Part shown: piece by piece, positions 1 to 19,550 of the stretch | Layout of the letters: each line of letters begins with the position of its first letter | Position numbering within the stretch: position 1 is the stretch's first letter | Assembly (NCBI RefSeq): GCF_000698575.1 | Contig: NZ_JFHD01000004.1 | Span: 186,001-250,000, forward strand | Direction of reading: 5' to 3' | From: Caballeronia zhejiangensis | GTDB lineage: Bacteria; Pseudomonadota; Gammaproteobacteria; Burkholderiales; Burkholderiaceae | DNA: 64,000 bases | Notes under the pieces: model-generated | Database searches by the model: none | What the model saw: only the letters and a program-made list of their open reading frames with translations | Told to the model about the DNA's origin: nothing | Made by a program: the position numbers and the translations under genes

Positions 1-10943
<10,943 letters not shown>

Positions 10944-10951
10944 AGAACGAA

Positions 10952-10981
10952 CAGCGCCACGGGCTTAGGCCGGTGGCGCTG
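10952..10981. terminator. Hairpin between the NRPS gene and the convergent GAF gene
   Basis: CAGCGCCAC pairs perfectly with GTGGCGCTG across a 12-base loop, starting nine bases after the NRPS stop codon. There is no T-run on either side, so it is not a classical intrinsic terminator. Its place between two convergent genes suggests a transcript-end role for both. Confidence 0.5.
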
Positions 10982-11044
10982 CTATCGAACGAAGGAATGG
11001 AAGGAGTGAAAAGAGTGCGCCGAGGCCGCCGATATGACGATCGC

Positions 11045-11704
11045 TCAACCTGCGCGCCGCTGCTTGCGATCGGTATGCTTGCGCACGTTGCTGGCGAGTT
11101 CCGAAATGATTTCGGTGGCTGCGCCGATGATCTGACCGAAGTCGAATCCCGCGCGCGTCATCTCCCGATAGAACGATCGTGCAAGCATCTTCGAGAGCTG
11201 GCTCGGGTTCTGTACGGATTGCGCGACGATGTCGCCGATCGTCTGATCCGAGGATCGCTTGATCGTTGCCTGAGCGAACGGCGAGGCGACGAGCTTCTCA
11301 AGCCGGTCCGCCTCGACGGATCGCGTGACGAACGTGCCGAGAATGCGAAGCAGCTTCAGATCATGTTCATCGAATTGCCGTCCGAGCCGCGGTCCCGATA
11401 CTTGCACGACGCCTATCGTCTTTCCGTTCAGCGCGAGGACGGCGAACATCTTGTCGCGCGCGTCCGAGTATTCGACGATGGCCGTCTTCTCCCCGATATG
11501 CACTTCGCCGAATGCCTCCGCGCGAGCGGCGCACAACTCAACAACGCGATCGTCGACGGGTATCGAAACGACGCATCGCTTCACGCGCATTGCCTCGGCG
11601 ACCATCGCTGCGAGTGCTTCCGGCGATACGTCGGTCGTCTCGGTGTCCGCAAACTCGACGAGCAGCGAATCCTGCGCTTCATAAACATGTTCGGCGCTTT
11701 TCAT
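11045..11704 (-). CDS. GAF-like domain protein of unknown role
   Basis: A soluble protein of about 219 residues. The middle part (about 60-145) looks like a GAF sensor domain, with alternating hydrophobic strands around VLALNGKTIGVVQVSG and then the helix DEHDLKLLRILGTFV. The C-terminal third is helical and charged (SFYREMTRAGF...TEIISELASNVRKH) and I do not recognise it. The ATG at 11704 is chosen over the GTG at 11710 because GGAG lies five bases before it. No DNA-binding or enzymatic domain is seen. It is transcribed toward the NRPS gene and away from the hydrolase/exporter pair. A sensory role in regulating the peptide locus is possible but is only inferred from position. Confidence 0.75.
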   Translation of the reverse strand: MKSAEHVYEAQDSLLVEFADTETTDVSPEALAAMVAEAMRVKRCVVSIPVDDRVVELCAARAEAFGEVHIGEKTAIVEYSDARDKMFAVLALNGKTIGVVQVSGPRLGRQFDEHDLKLLRILGTFVTRSVEADRLEKLVASPFAQATIKRSSDQTIGDIVAQSVQNPSQLSKMLARSFYREMTRAGFDFGQIIGAATEIISELASNVRKHTDRKQRRAG

Positions 11705-11858
11705 GAGCACTCCACCGGTAGGTTTGGATGTGCGTCAGGGTATGCGTCGAGAGTTAGTTCGCAGTTAGCCCATGACCGTGATTCGAACCGATCCGCGTCC
11801 TCATCCCACGCTAACTTTCGAAAGACACACTAAGCGTCATTCCTGACAGGTGCTCACG

Positions 11859-12734
11859 ATGAAACGTCCCTTATTCATGCAGCGTCGCAGCATCAAGGTT
11901 CGCGACGGCCGTTTTGATATTTCCGTCGAAGAGTCCGGAAGTATCGGCACGCCCTGCGTCTTGCTGCACGGCCGCGGCGAGTGCAGCGGCGTATGGCGAA
12001 CATTGACCGACGCAGCGTCGGCCGAACATCGTTTCGTGTCGATCGATCTGAGGGGCCACGGAGATTCGAGCTGGGACCCGGAGCGCGCTTACGATTCGCC
12101 AACCCTCGCGGGCGATGTATTGCAGGTTCTGCTTGCAATGAACATAAGAAAGCCCGTTCTTATCGGTCATTCGCTCGGCGGCAGTGTCGCACTGCAATTG
12201 AACGCACTGCTCGGACACCATGTTTCCGGACTGGTCATGGTGGACTTCGGACCGGAATCCGATGCATCGGGTTCACAACGCGTTCGTGCCGACATACGCG
12301 AGACGCCGGCTACATTCGACACGGTCGACGGATATGTCTCGTGGTTGCTCGAACGGCGTCCGCTGGCCAACGGCCGTGCGCTTCGCAATCTCGCGCTGCA
12401 TGCGTTGCGCCGCACGCCGGCCGGAGTGTTCGAGCCGAAGCTGGACCGGCGCGTCGCCGATGAGTCGCCGCAAAAGAGGGAGCCGCAGGCGGAACAACTG
12501 TGGCAGATGCTGGCGTCCGTGCGCTGCCCGACGCTCGTCGTGAGAGGCGTCGGGTCAGCGGTGCTAAAGCCGCAGGTTGCGCAACGCATGGCGCATCACG
12601 CGCTATGTGAAGGGCAACTCGCCACGATATCCCGCGCCGGCCATGCGGTGATGACCGATAACCCCGACGAATTCAATCGTACGATCGACGCCTTCCTTGC
12701 TTCGCTGCCGGATGCCGTGAGCGGAGGTCAGTGA
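11859..12734 (+). CDS. Alpha/beta-hydrolase fold protein
   Basis: A 291-residue alpha/beta hydrolase. LLHGRGECSGVW supplies the oxyanion-hole HG motif, GHSLGG carries the nucleophile Ser105, and the RAGHAVM segment near the C-terminus supplies the catalytic His. It has no signal peptide, so it is probably cytoplasmic. ATG 11859 follows AGG by about eight bases; the GTG at 11850 in the same frame has no better site. Its stop overlaps the start of the exporter gene, so the two are translationally coupled. The length and cap region (about residues 130-220) resemble ester or amide hydrolases rather than short type II thioesterases of NRPS systems. It may trim, activate or inactivate the peptide, but the substrate cannot be read from the sequence. 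Confidence 0.9.
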   Translation: MKRPLFMQRRSIKVRDGRFDISVEESGSIGTPCVLLHGRGECSGVWRTLTDAASAEHRFVSIDLRGHGDSSWDPERAYDSPTLAGDVLQVLLAMNIRKPVLIGHSLGGSVALQLNALLGHHVSGLVMVDFGPESDASGSQRVRADIRETPATFDTVDGYVSWLLERRPLANGRALRNLALHALRRTPAGVFEPKLDRRVADESPQKREPQAEQLWQMLASVRCPTLVVRGVGSAVLKPQVAQRMAHHALCEGQLATISRAGHAVMTDNPDEFNRTIDAFLASLPDAVSGGQ

Positions 12735-14425
12735 TGTTCTCGATCATTCCCGCGCAGCTTCGCCGACAGTCGATGCCGCGACTGGTCATTGCAGTCATCG
12801 CCGGGTTCGCCGGGGCGCTGTGCAGCGCGGAGATCGCGCGTCTCATCGGCCAGGTCGCCGCCGGCCAGATCGAAACGCGCGGACTGGTGATCGTTTTCTT
12901 CGCGGTGTGCGCGGCGCAATTGCTGTTCAGAACGAGTTCGCAGATCATCGTGCTCGATTTCGGTCAGCAGGTGATCTGCAGTCTTCGAATCGAGCTATGC
13001 CGCAAGATCCTGCGCACGCCCTACAAGAAGCTGCAATCGCTCGGGAAGCCGCGCCTGCTCGCCATTCTTACCACGGACATCAACACGTTCGCGCAGGCAT
13101 CGCAAATGCTGCCGCTCGCGTTCGGCAACGTCGTGCTCATTGTCGTATGCCTCGTGTATATGGCCTGGCTTTCGTGGCAGGCGTTCGCGTGCTTTTTCGT
13201 CTTTCTCGTCGTCGGGGGGGCGATCTATCACAGTATCGAACGCTGGCCCTTGCGCGAAATGCAAGCGGTGCGAGATCAGCTCGATGTCATCTTCCGGCAC
13301 TTTCGTTCCTTGCTTGAAGGCACGCGGGAATTGCAACTCAACGACGCGCGAGCCCGATACTTCACCGAACACGTCGTCCATTCGACCGCACACGCATTCC
13401 GCCGATCGTTCACCCGCGCGATGCTCATCTATTCGCTCGTCGCCAACGCCGGTGGCATGCTCTTCTATGTGGCGATCGGCCTGATCCTGCTCGTCGTGCC
13501 GCACTGGTTTCCACAATCCCACGGCGTGCTCGTGACGCTCACCCTCCTGCTTCTTTTCCTGATCCATCCGGTCAGCGAAGTCATGACGATCTTGCCGATT
13601 CTTCGTCAGGCGTCGATTGCGCTCCAGCGCATCCGCATTCTCGATGCCGAGCTCATGCAGCAAGCGGACGATGACGGTCATGGGTCCGCAGACGATCCCT
13701 TCGGGGCCGCGGTCGAAGGCGTGCCGCTGATCCGGTTTTCCGCCGTATCGCATCGCTATCCGGGGCTGACGGAAGATCATCCGTTCACACTCGGACCGAT
13801 CGATCTGTCGATTCGTCAGGGCGAAGTCGTTTATCTGATCGGCGGAAACGGCAGCGGCAAGACCACGCTCGCGATGCTGCTGCTCGGACTGTACGAGCCC
13901 GAGCAAGGGCACGTAGAACTGAACGGTGTAAAAGTCGAGAGAGACAACCTTGCGCATTATCGCGAGCGCTTCTCGGCCGTGTTCGCCGACTTTCATCTGT
14001 TCGATGAAGTGCTGTGTGAAGACCAGTCGCAAATCGCGAAGCAGGCGGCACAGTATCTTCACAAGCTCGAACTCGACCACAAGGTCAGCATGAAGGGCAA
14101 CCGGTTCAGCACGGTCAATCTCTCTTCCGGACAACGCAAGCGCATGGCGCTCATAGCGTCGTATCTGGAAGACCGCCCGATCTATCTCTTCGACGAATGG
14201 GCCGCCGACCAGGATCCCGTATTCAGGCGCGTGTTCTATACGCAGTTGATTCCCGAGCTCAAGCGCAAGGGCAAGACGGTCATCGTCATTTCTCACGACG
14301 ATGCCTATTTCGAATGCGCCGATCGTCTCGTTCAGGTTGCGAACGGGCGCCTCATCGACGTCTCTTCCGAAGCACTGAAAGAAGGCCTCTTCGCGGGACG
14401 CAGCGGCTCGGCAGTGGCCGAATAA
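12734..14425 (+). CDS. Cyclic-peptide export ABC transporter, fused membrane and ATPase domains (SyrD/PvdE type)
   Basis: About 563 residues. The N-terminal half has about six membrane segments (for example around AVIAGFAGALCSAEIARLI and GGMLFYVAIGLILLVV). The C-terminal half is an ATPase with Walker A GGNGSGKTT near residue 370, signature LSSGQRKR near 464 and Walker B YLFDEWAADQDP near 484. The DEWAADQDP sequence and the single-chain layout are typical of exporters of syringomycin/pyoverdine-type peptides. GGAGG lies seven bases before ATG 12734, and an in-frame GTG sits one codon earlier. The start overlaps the hydrolase stop. Lying just downstream of an NRPS, it very probably exports the peptide or its precursor across the inner membrane. 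Confidence 0.95.
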   Translation: MFSIIPAQLRRQSMPRLVIAVIAGFAGALCSAEIARLIGQVAAGQIETRGLVIVFFAVCAAQLLFRTSSQIIVLDFGQQVICSLRIELCRKILRTPYKKLQSLGKPRLLAILTTDINTFAQASQMLPLAFGNVVLIVVCLVYMAWLSWQAFACFFVFLVVGGAIYHSIERWPLREMQAVRDQLDVIFRHFRSLLEGTRELQLNDARARYFTEHVVHSTAHAFRRSFTRAMLIYSLVANAGGMLFYVAIGLILLVVPHWFPQSHGVLVTLTLLLLFLIHPVSEVMTILPILRQASIALQRIRILDAELMQQADDDGHGSADDPFGAAVEGVPLIRFSAVSHRYPGLTEDHPFTLGPIDLSIRQGEVVYLIGGNGSGKTTLAMLLLGLYEPEQGHVELNGVKVERDNLAHYRERFSAVFADFHLFDEVLCEDQSQIAKQAAQYLHKLELDHKVSMKGNRFSTVNLSSGQRKRMALIASYLEDRPIYLFDEWAADQDPVFRRVFYTQLIPELKRKGKTVIVISHDDAYFECADRLVQVANGRLIDVSSEALKEGLFAGRSGSAVAE

Positions 14426-14553
14426 CTTCGCCGTTCGCTCGAACAAGACGTCCCCACCTACGGCGTTCGACAGCGACGCCGGCAAAGTCAGCGCCGACCA
14501 AGCAAACGTTTGGCGCGTAATTCCTTCCGCAAAAACTTAGGGCTGCGCAACCA

Positions 14554-14727
14554 GTGGAAGGCAAGCGCGCCGCGGAGACGCTGTGCTTCGCCTATCGCCG
14601 CATGTACGGCACCGATGTGCGCGTCGCGCGCATCTTCAACACCTACGGTCCGCGCATGGACCCTCAGGACGGACGCGTCGCGTCGAACTTCATCGTGCAG
14701 GCGCTGCGCGGCGATCCAGGACCGCGC
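14554..14727 (+). pseudogene. Fragment of a UDP-glucuronate decarboxylase-type NAD-dependent epimerase
   Basis: About 55 codons encode a recognisable piece of an extended short-chain dehydrogenase: [15 protein letters not shown], then [12 protein letters not shown], then [12 protein letters not shown]. These match the segment just after the catalytic YxxxK in UDP-glucuronate decarboxylases and related nucleotide-sugar epimerases. The N-terminal Rossmann half and the C-terminal third are missing. The similarity stops within a few bases of the chemoreceptor stop codon on the other strand. It is a relic left by rearrangement and cannot make an active enzyme. Confidence 0.75.
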
Positions 14728-14730
14728 GGC

Positions 14731-16284
14731 TCACTCCACTTGAAACACCGCGACCGCCCGACGCAACGCTTCGGCCTGCTCGGCGAGCGATTGAGCGGCG
14801 GCGGACGCCTCTTCGACGAGTGCCGCGTTCTGCTGCGTGACCTCGTCCATCTGCGCGACGGCCACATTCACCTGATCGATGCCCATGCGCTGCTCGCCAG
14901 ATGCCGCCGCCACTTCGCTCATGATGGCCGTCACGCGATTCACTGACGCGACCAGGCCTTCGATCGTGCCGCCGGCATGCTCGACGAGCGCCGAGCCGTT
15001 CGACACGCGCGCGTTCGAAGCATCGATGAGCGTCTTGATCTCCTTGGCGGCCACGGCGCTGCGTTGCGCCAGTGCGCGCACTTCGCCGGCGACGACCGCG
15101 AACCCGCGGCCCTGATCGCCTGCCCGCGCGGCCTCGACGGCCGCATTGAGCGCGAGGATGTTGGTCTGAAACGCGATGCCTTCGATCACGCCGATGATGT
15201 CGGCCATCTGCGACGAAGCCTGCGCGATGCTGCGCATGGTCGCGACCACGTCGTTGACCGTGTCGCCGCCCTGAGTCGCGTCGCCGCATGCTTTCGTCGC
15301 GGCGTGCGTGCCCTCGGCGGCGTTGTCGGCATTCTTCGCGACCGTGCTCGCGAGTTCTTCCATGCTCGCCGCCGTTTCTTCGAGCGATGCCGCCTGAGAC
15401 TCCGTCCGTTTCGACAGATCGACAGTGCCCTGCGCGATTTCGCTGGCCGATTCGGCAATCGCCATGCTCGATGATTGAATGCCAACCACGATCGTGTTCA
15501 GACGCGCGCGCATCGTCTCGAGCGAGACCATCAGGCTGTCGGGGCTGCGGCCTTCGAGCGGGATCGCATCGCGTAGATTGCCTTGAGCGATGCGTGCCGC
15601 AAGCGCCATCGCTTCGCCCGGTTCGCCGCCGAGCGCGCGTGTAAGACCGCGCGTGATGACAAGCGCGGCTACGATGCCGGCAAGCAAGGCTGCTACGCCG
15701 AGCGCGAGCATGATCGCTTTGGCGCGGGCGTAGGCGGCGTCGGCGTCGCGGTTGGCGATATCGTTCTGTTCATCCTGCAGCGCGATCATGTCCTTCGTGG
15801 TACTCATCCAGTCCCGTTGCACAGGCCGCAACTCGTCGATCAGCACGCGAATTGCCGCCTGTTGCTCGCGCGCTTCGGCAAGCGAGATCGCCTTTTCGAT
15901 GATCGGCGCGGCGGCGGCTTCGTTCGCGCGAAGCTTCTCGAATACCGCGCGTTCGCTTGCGGAGGTCTGATCGCTTTCCTTGAAGCGCGTGCCGAGTGCG
16001 TCGTAAGCCTGCGCGTAGCCTTGCGCCTGCGTACGGATGCGCGCTTTCTCCGTCTCGACCGCGGCCGCATCGGTCAGGAGCGCGATGTTGCGCAGTGCAA
16101 TCATCCGGTCGCTCACCGACAGGCTCAGCACGTGCGCGAGCTTCGCCTCCGCATTGTTGACTTCGACGACTTCATCGAAGCGCGCCTGGATTTGCGACAT
16201 GCTCACGAGACCGAAGACGAGCACGGCGAACAACGTTGACAGCACGATGCCGAAGCCCAGACCCAGTTTGGTGACGACCTTCAT
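14731..16284 (-). CDS. Methyl-accepting chemotaxis protein
   Basis: A 517-residue Tsr-like chemoreceptor. It has membrane segment 1 (about residues 7-28), a periplasmic four-helix-bundle ligand domain (about 30-185), membrane segment 2 (about 188-210, [18 protein letters not shown]), a HAMP domain and a long signalling coiled coil. The tip has the conserved hairpin around [18 protein letters not shown] and [18 protein letters not shown]. It ends in VFQVE and lacks the C-terminal NWETF-type pentapeptide that tethers CheR/CheB in the main enteric receptors. ATG 16284 has GGAG ten bases before it. A FliA-like promoter is visible upstream. The ligand is unknown. It is isolated from other chemotaxis genes, so it must work with an array encoded elsewhere. 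Confidence 0.97.
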   Translation of the reverse strand: MKVVTKLGLGFGIVLSTLFAVLVFGLVSMSQIQARFDEVVEVNNAEAKLAHVLSLSVSDRMIALRNIALLTDAAAVETEKARIRTQAQGYAQAYDALGTRFKESDQTSASERAVFEKLRANEAAAAPIIEKAISLAEAREQQAAIRVLIDELRPVQRDWMSTTKDMIALQDEQNDIANRDADAAYARAKAIMLALGVAALLAGIVAALVITRGLTRALGGEPGEAMALAARIAQGNLRDAIPLEGRSPDSLMVSLETMRARLNTIVVGIQSSSMAIAESASEIAQGTVDLSKRTESQAASLEETAASMEELASTVAKNADNAAEGTHAATKACGDATQGGDTVNDVVATMRSIAQASSQMADIIGVIEGIAFQTNILALNAAVEAARAGDQGRGFAVVAGEVRALAQRSAVAAKEIKTLIDASNARVSNGSALVEHAGGTIEGLVASVNRVTAIMSEVAAASGEQRMGIDQVNVAVAQMDEVTQQNAALVEEASAAAQSLAEQAEALRRAVAVFQVE

Positions 16285-16604
16285 GGTTGTGATTCTCCGT
16301 AGACAGATGCGAGCGGGTTTCCCAGGATGAGAAATCCACTGCTTTCATACTGTTTACGGATAGCATTCGGTTTACTTTACGGTGCTTTCGGCGTCTTTTG
16401 ACGAGTGTGCCGCGCAAAGCAACGGGCTAGCGCATCGCCTTGGTTTTGCCGTCGCTTGTACTTCCTCATTCGGGCAATCACACCCTCAGGCATCGGGCGT
16501 CTCAAGTCTTGCGCTTCCACTGCCGATATGGCGAGATCGCTTTCGCCTCTTTAGCTCCGGACGCCACCGCTGCGCGCGAAGTAGAAACTCGAGAAGATAA
16601 CTGA
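16285..16604. other. Intergenic region between chemoreceptor and zinc-ribbon gene
   Basis: A divergent intergenic region of about 320 bases. Besides the FliA-like promoter and the GAGAAG ribosome site before the rightward gene, I see no gene, repeat or strong hairpin. Confidence 0.5.
16353..16379 (-). promoter_or_regulatory. Candidate sigma-28 (FliA) promoter for the chemoreceptor gene
   Basis: Read on the minus strand, TAAA is followed by exactly 15 bases and then TCCGTAAA. The FliA consensus is TAAA, 15 bases, GCCGATAA; the -35 matches fully and the -10 matches at five of eight positions. It lies about 70 bases before the chemoreceptor start, which suits flagellar-regulon control. Confidence 0.5.
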
Positions 16605-16934
16605 ATGCGCTACAAAATATGCGATACATGCGGCGCCGAAGTAAGCGCTATGGCCTCTCTATGCAAACGCTGCCAGACACATTTGCCGCCGAATCCGCCT
16701 CCGGATGAAGCGACAGGAGAATCTCTGACGTCCTCGTCACAAAGCGTCAGCCGGCAGATGTTGCTCGCGTCGAGCATCGCCATCATCGGCGCGATCGCTG
16801 TTGGAGGGGTTCTCGCAACCGCTCCACGCGACGAGAGTCGAACGCAGCACAGAGCCGACGCGACCTCGGTAAGCGGTCGTGTGATTCCGGCTGAGCAGGC
16901 CGAACACCCGTCTTCGGAAAGTACATCGAAGTGA
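16605..16934 (+). CDS. Small zinc-ribbon membrane protein
   Basis: A 109-residue protein. The N-terminus has two CxxC pairs (CDTCGAEVSAMASLCKRC), a short zinc ribbon. A Pro/Ser/Thr-rich linker follows, then one membrane helix (about residues 51-72, LLASSIAIIGAIAVGGVLAT) and a polar tail rich in Glu, Ser and Thr. GAGAAG lies about eight bases before ATG 16605. The layout (metal ribbon inside, one helix, hydrophilic tail outside) is common among small uncharacterised bacterial membrane proteins. No function can be assigned. Confidence 0.7.
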   Translation: MRYKICDTCGAEVSAMASLCKRCQTHLPPNPPPDEATGESLTSSSQSVSRQMLLASSIAIIGAIAVGGVLATAPRDESRTQHRADATSVSGRVIPAEQAEHPSSESTSK

Positions 16935-17283
16935 AGTCGGACCACGACGACGCAGGCCGACGCCCACCATGTCGTGACGTTACGGAATGACGGTCCCGAT
17001 CGTACGAAGCTCGTCGGATTGCCCATCTGCGCAGTAGTCAGTCCGTTGGTCGCGGGCGTTAGTTAGCTGCGTGCCTGTTGTTCCAGCACGGATGTCCCGA
17101 CATCTGTGTCTGCGTAGCTTTTGAGTTGGCAGATCTGACCGCGATCGCATAAAGTCAGGTAGAGCACATCGCGCCTTTTCGTATCGATGACTCGCAAGGC
17201 TGCGCGCCCGTAAGACATCTAGCTCCGTGTAGAAAGCGTTCCCAGAGAATGTATCTCCCGGTCTTGGCTGCTGGAGCAGGCAC
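16935..17283. other. Intergenic region upstream of the porin gene
   Basis: About 350 bases without a convincing gene. It carries the candidate porin promoter listed separately. The base composition is less coding-like than in the flanking genes. Confidence 0.5.
17126..17153 (+). promoter_or_regulatory. Candidate sigma-70 promoter for the porin gene
   Basis: TTGGCA is separated by 16 bases from CATAAA, five and four matches to the -35 and -10 hexamers. It would leave a leader of about 125 bases before the porin start, long enough for post-transcriptional control. No conserved small-RNA site was recognised. Confidence 0.35.
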
Positions 17284-18462
17284 ATGAACAAGATGCTTAA
17301 GATAGGTGCGACGACGATCCTCACACTCGGCGGGGCAGCGCATGCGCAAAGCAGCGTCACGCTCTACGGGCTAATCGATGCGGGTTTGACCTATACGAAC
17401 AGCCAGATCAGCGGGACGGGCGGCGGGCACAGCAAGTGGGAAATGACGAGCGGCGCAGTCCAGTACAGCCGCTGGGGTTTGCGCGGGGCCGAGGACCTCG
17501 GCGGGGGCGTGAAGGCAATCTTCACACTGGAAAGCGGCTTCAATTTGAATACCGGGCAGTACTCGGCAAACATGCGCCTCTTCAATCGCCTGGCGTATGT
17601 CGGCTTGTCGAGCCGCGATTACGGCGCGCTCACGCTAGGCCGCCAGACCGACAGCATGGTCGATTTCGTCGCGCCGCTTTCATTGACGGGTACGGAGTTC
17701 GGGGGCACGCACTTCGCGCATCCGCTAGACAACGACAATCTGAACGACTCGTTTCAGATCAACAACGCGGTCAAGTACCTGAGCCCGAACATCGCAGGCT
17801 TTCGGTTCGGTGGGCTGTACGGCTTCTCCAATCAGGCGGGCGAATTCGCGAACAATCGTGCGTATAGCTTCGGCATCTCATACGTCGCGGGCGCGTGGAA
17901 CTTCGGTGCGGGTTATCTCGCGCTCAGCAGTTCTGCGCGCACGCCGGCACAGTTGAATACGAACGGCGCAGTCACCGATACAACCGGCGCGTCCCTGCAA
18001 GGCGCGCTGACGCCGACGGGTGTGCCTTTGGGCGTGCTGGCCAGCAGTCAGAAGACCTTCGGCGCCGGCGTGAACTACACCTTCGGTCCGGCTGTGGCCG
18101 GCTTCGTGTACTCGCACACCAAGCTCTCCCAATTCTTTCAGACTGGGCTGAGCGGAACTTTCCAGAACTTCGAAGGAAACATTCGGTATGCGCTGACGCC
18201 GGCGGTCGAACTTTCGGGCGCGTACACCTATTCGCGCGCAGGCGGAAATGGCGGCGGCGGCGTTCCACATTGGAATCAGGTAAGCGCGATGGCCGATTAC
18301 CGCTTCTCTCGGCGCACCGATGTCTACATTCAGGGCGCGTGGCAACGGTCGAGCCCGAGCGGCACTTCGCCCTTGGGCGTGGCATGGATTAACGGCGTGA
18401 CCGCCCCGGCTTCCACGACGAATCAGCTCGAAGCGGCCGTCGGCTTGAAGCATCGCTTCTGA
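17284..18462 (+). CDS. Outer-membrane porin, Burkholderia Gram-negative porin type
   Basis: A 392-residue trimeric general porin. It has an N-terminal signal peptide (about residues 1-21, ending GGAAHA before QSSVTLYGLIDAG), the typical first strand SVTLYGLIDAGLTY, repeated amphipathic strands with aromatic belts, and the C-terminal motif AVGLKHRF ending in Phe, the recognition signal for outer-membrane assembly. The FTLESGFN and RLAYVGL segments are characteristic of the family. GGAG precedes ATG 17284. It probably allows diffusion of small anions and other solutes. It stands alone, flanked by long non-coding stretches. Confidence 0.97.
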   Translation: MNKMLKIGATTILTLGGAAHAQSSVTLYGLIDAGLTYTNSQISGTGGGHSKWEMTSGAVQYSRWGLRGAEDLGGGVKAIFTLESGFNLNTGQYSANMRLFNRLAYVGLSSRDYGALTLGRQTDSMVDFVAPLSLTGTEFGGTHFAHPLDNDNLNDSFQINNAVKYLSPNIAGFRFGGLYGFSNQAGEFANNRAYSFGISYVAGAWNFGAGYLALSSSARTPAQLNTNGAVTDTTGASLQGALTPTGVPLGVLASSQKTFGAGVNYTFGPAVAGFVYSHTKLSQFFQTGLSGTFQNFEGNIRYALTPAVELSGAYTYSRAGGNGGGGVPHWNQVSAMADYRFSRRTDVYIQGAWQRSSPSGTSPLGVAWINGVTAPASTTNQLEAAVGLKHRF

Positions 18463-19550
18463 CGCCCTCGAAACAGCCTTAAGCGTCAAACCGGACGAAG
18501 GACACTATCCAACGACGAATCTATCGATGACGGATGACCGCGCAAAGCGGTCCTCCCGGTCGTGTGCGGCCACCGATCGCCAAGAACGGTGGAACAACGG
18601 CGCACTGTGCGCTAATTGCATCGTCGCGCGCGGAGCCACTAACACATTGCGAGGCCGCATCGTAGCGATCGGAACGGATGAAGAACAGCCGCGCGCCTTT
18701 AGGCCCCATCCTTGTCGCCACCGGCACCTGAATAAAGCGGCGTGACGCTCAAAAGAAGAGAGACCACAATGTCGAGCAAGCGACGCATGCGTATCTCCTT
18801 CGAATGACAGCGCCGCGTATGGCGCGCGGCTCACCTTCAGTTAAGGAGAGCAGATTCGCAATGCGTCCAATTCAAGAAGCATCGGTCGACGTCAAGAATA
18901 CAGCGGCGAAAGCTCTATCGCGCCGGACCCAGGAAGCCACGAAAGCCGGCGCCACTTTATTTATTAGGATCGCTTACTTGATACTCGACGGTGGCGCCGC
19001 TTTATTTGCAGGCCAGGCCCGGCCGACTAGTCACATTCAGATCTGACGTGTAGTGCTCCGCTTCCCGCGCTGCTTCCGCGACCGTCGGCTGAGTCATTGC
19101 CGGGCTGGCGTCGATCCGCGGAATGTGCAATAGATTTCCCGGCGAATACGCAATTATTACCTCTTACCCAGGATTCAAAGCGACTGCGTTTCGGTATCCC
19201 GTTCCGAATAACCTAAAGAACGCACAAAGCTTGCCGTAAAACTGTTTATAAGGCTCATCCATTCGGTAATTTTGGCTAACCCTTATGCGTCCTCAAAGGT
19301 CGACGGGGTAGCAACATCGCGGAGCGACATTGCGGCCGATTTGCGAACCCGGCTCCCTTGCCGTGCAAGTCGTCCTCATTAATCCCCTAACGCTCCGGTC
19401 CATACAGCGTACCGACCGAACTGCAGCAACCGGGCGTTTCAGTCCGAAACCTGCATTCCATCGCGGTCTGACTACCGACTTAGAGAAATAGGCGTCATCA
19501 GTCCGCACGCCCACGGCTTCGGAACACATCAATTCGTATTGCTAACTACC
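18463..19550. other. Long gene-poor stretch between porin and glycosidase-like gene
   Basis: About 1.09 kb with no convincing gene. A rightward frame from 18861 (62 codons, AAGGAG 12 bases before its ATG) could encode a small protein containing ATKAGATLFIRIAYLIL, but it has no recognisable family. Small hairpins are visible: GACCGC/GCGGTC with a GCAAA loop at 18536-18552, and a longer inverted repeat at 18948-18998. The last 400 bases are lower in GC and probably hold the promoter of the next gene. Confidence 0.45.
18948..18998. repeat. Inverted repeat with embedded direct repeat
   Basis: GGCGCCAC (18948-18955) pairs with GTGGCGCC (18991-18998). Each arm is followed by a near-identical stretch (CTTTATTTA and CTTTATTTG), so the unit is also a degenerate direct repeat of about 15 bases. 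Function unknown; it could be a mobile-element scar or an RNA structure. Confidence 0.35.

Noticed and set aside
18948..18998. Inverted repeat as an insertion-sequence end or attachment site
   Set aside because: No transposase or integrase, no target duplication and no second end could be found.
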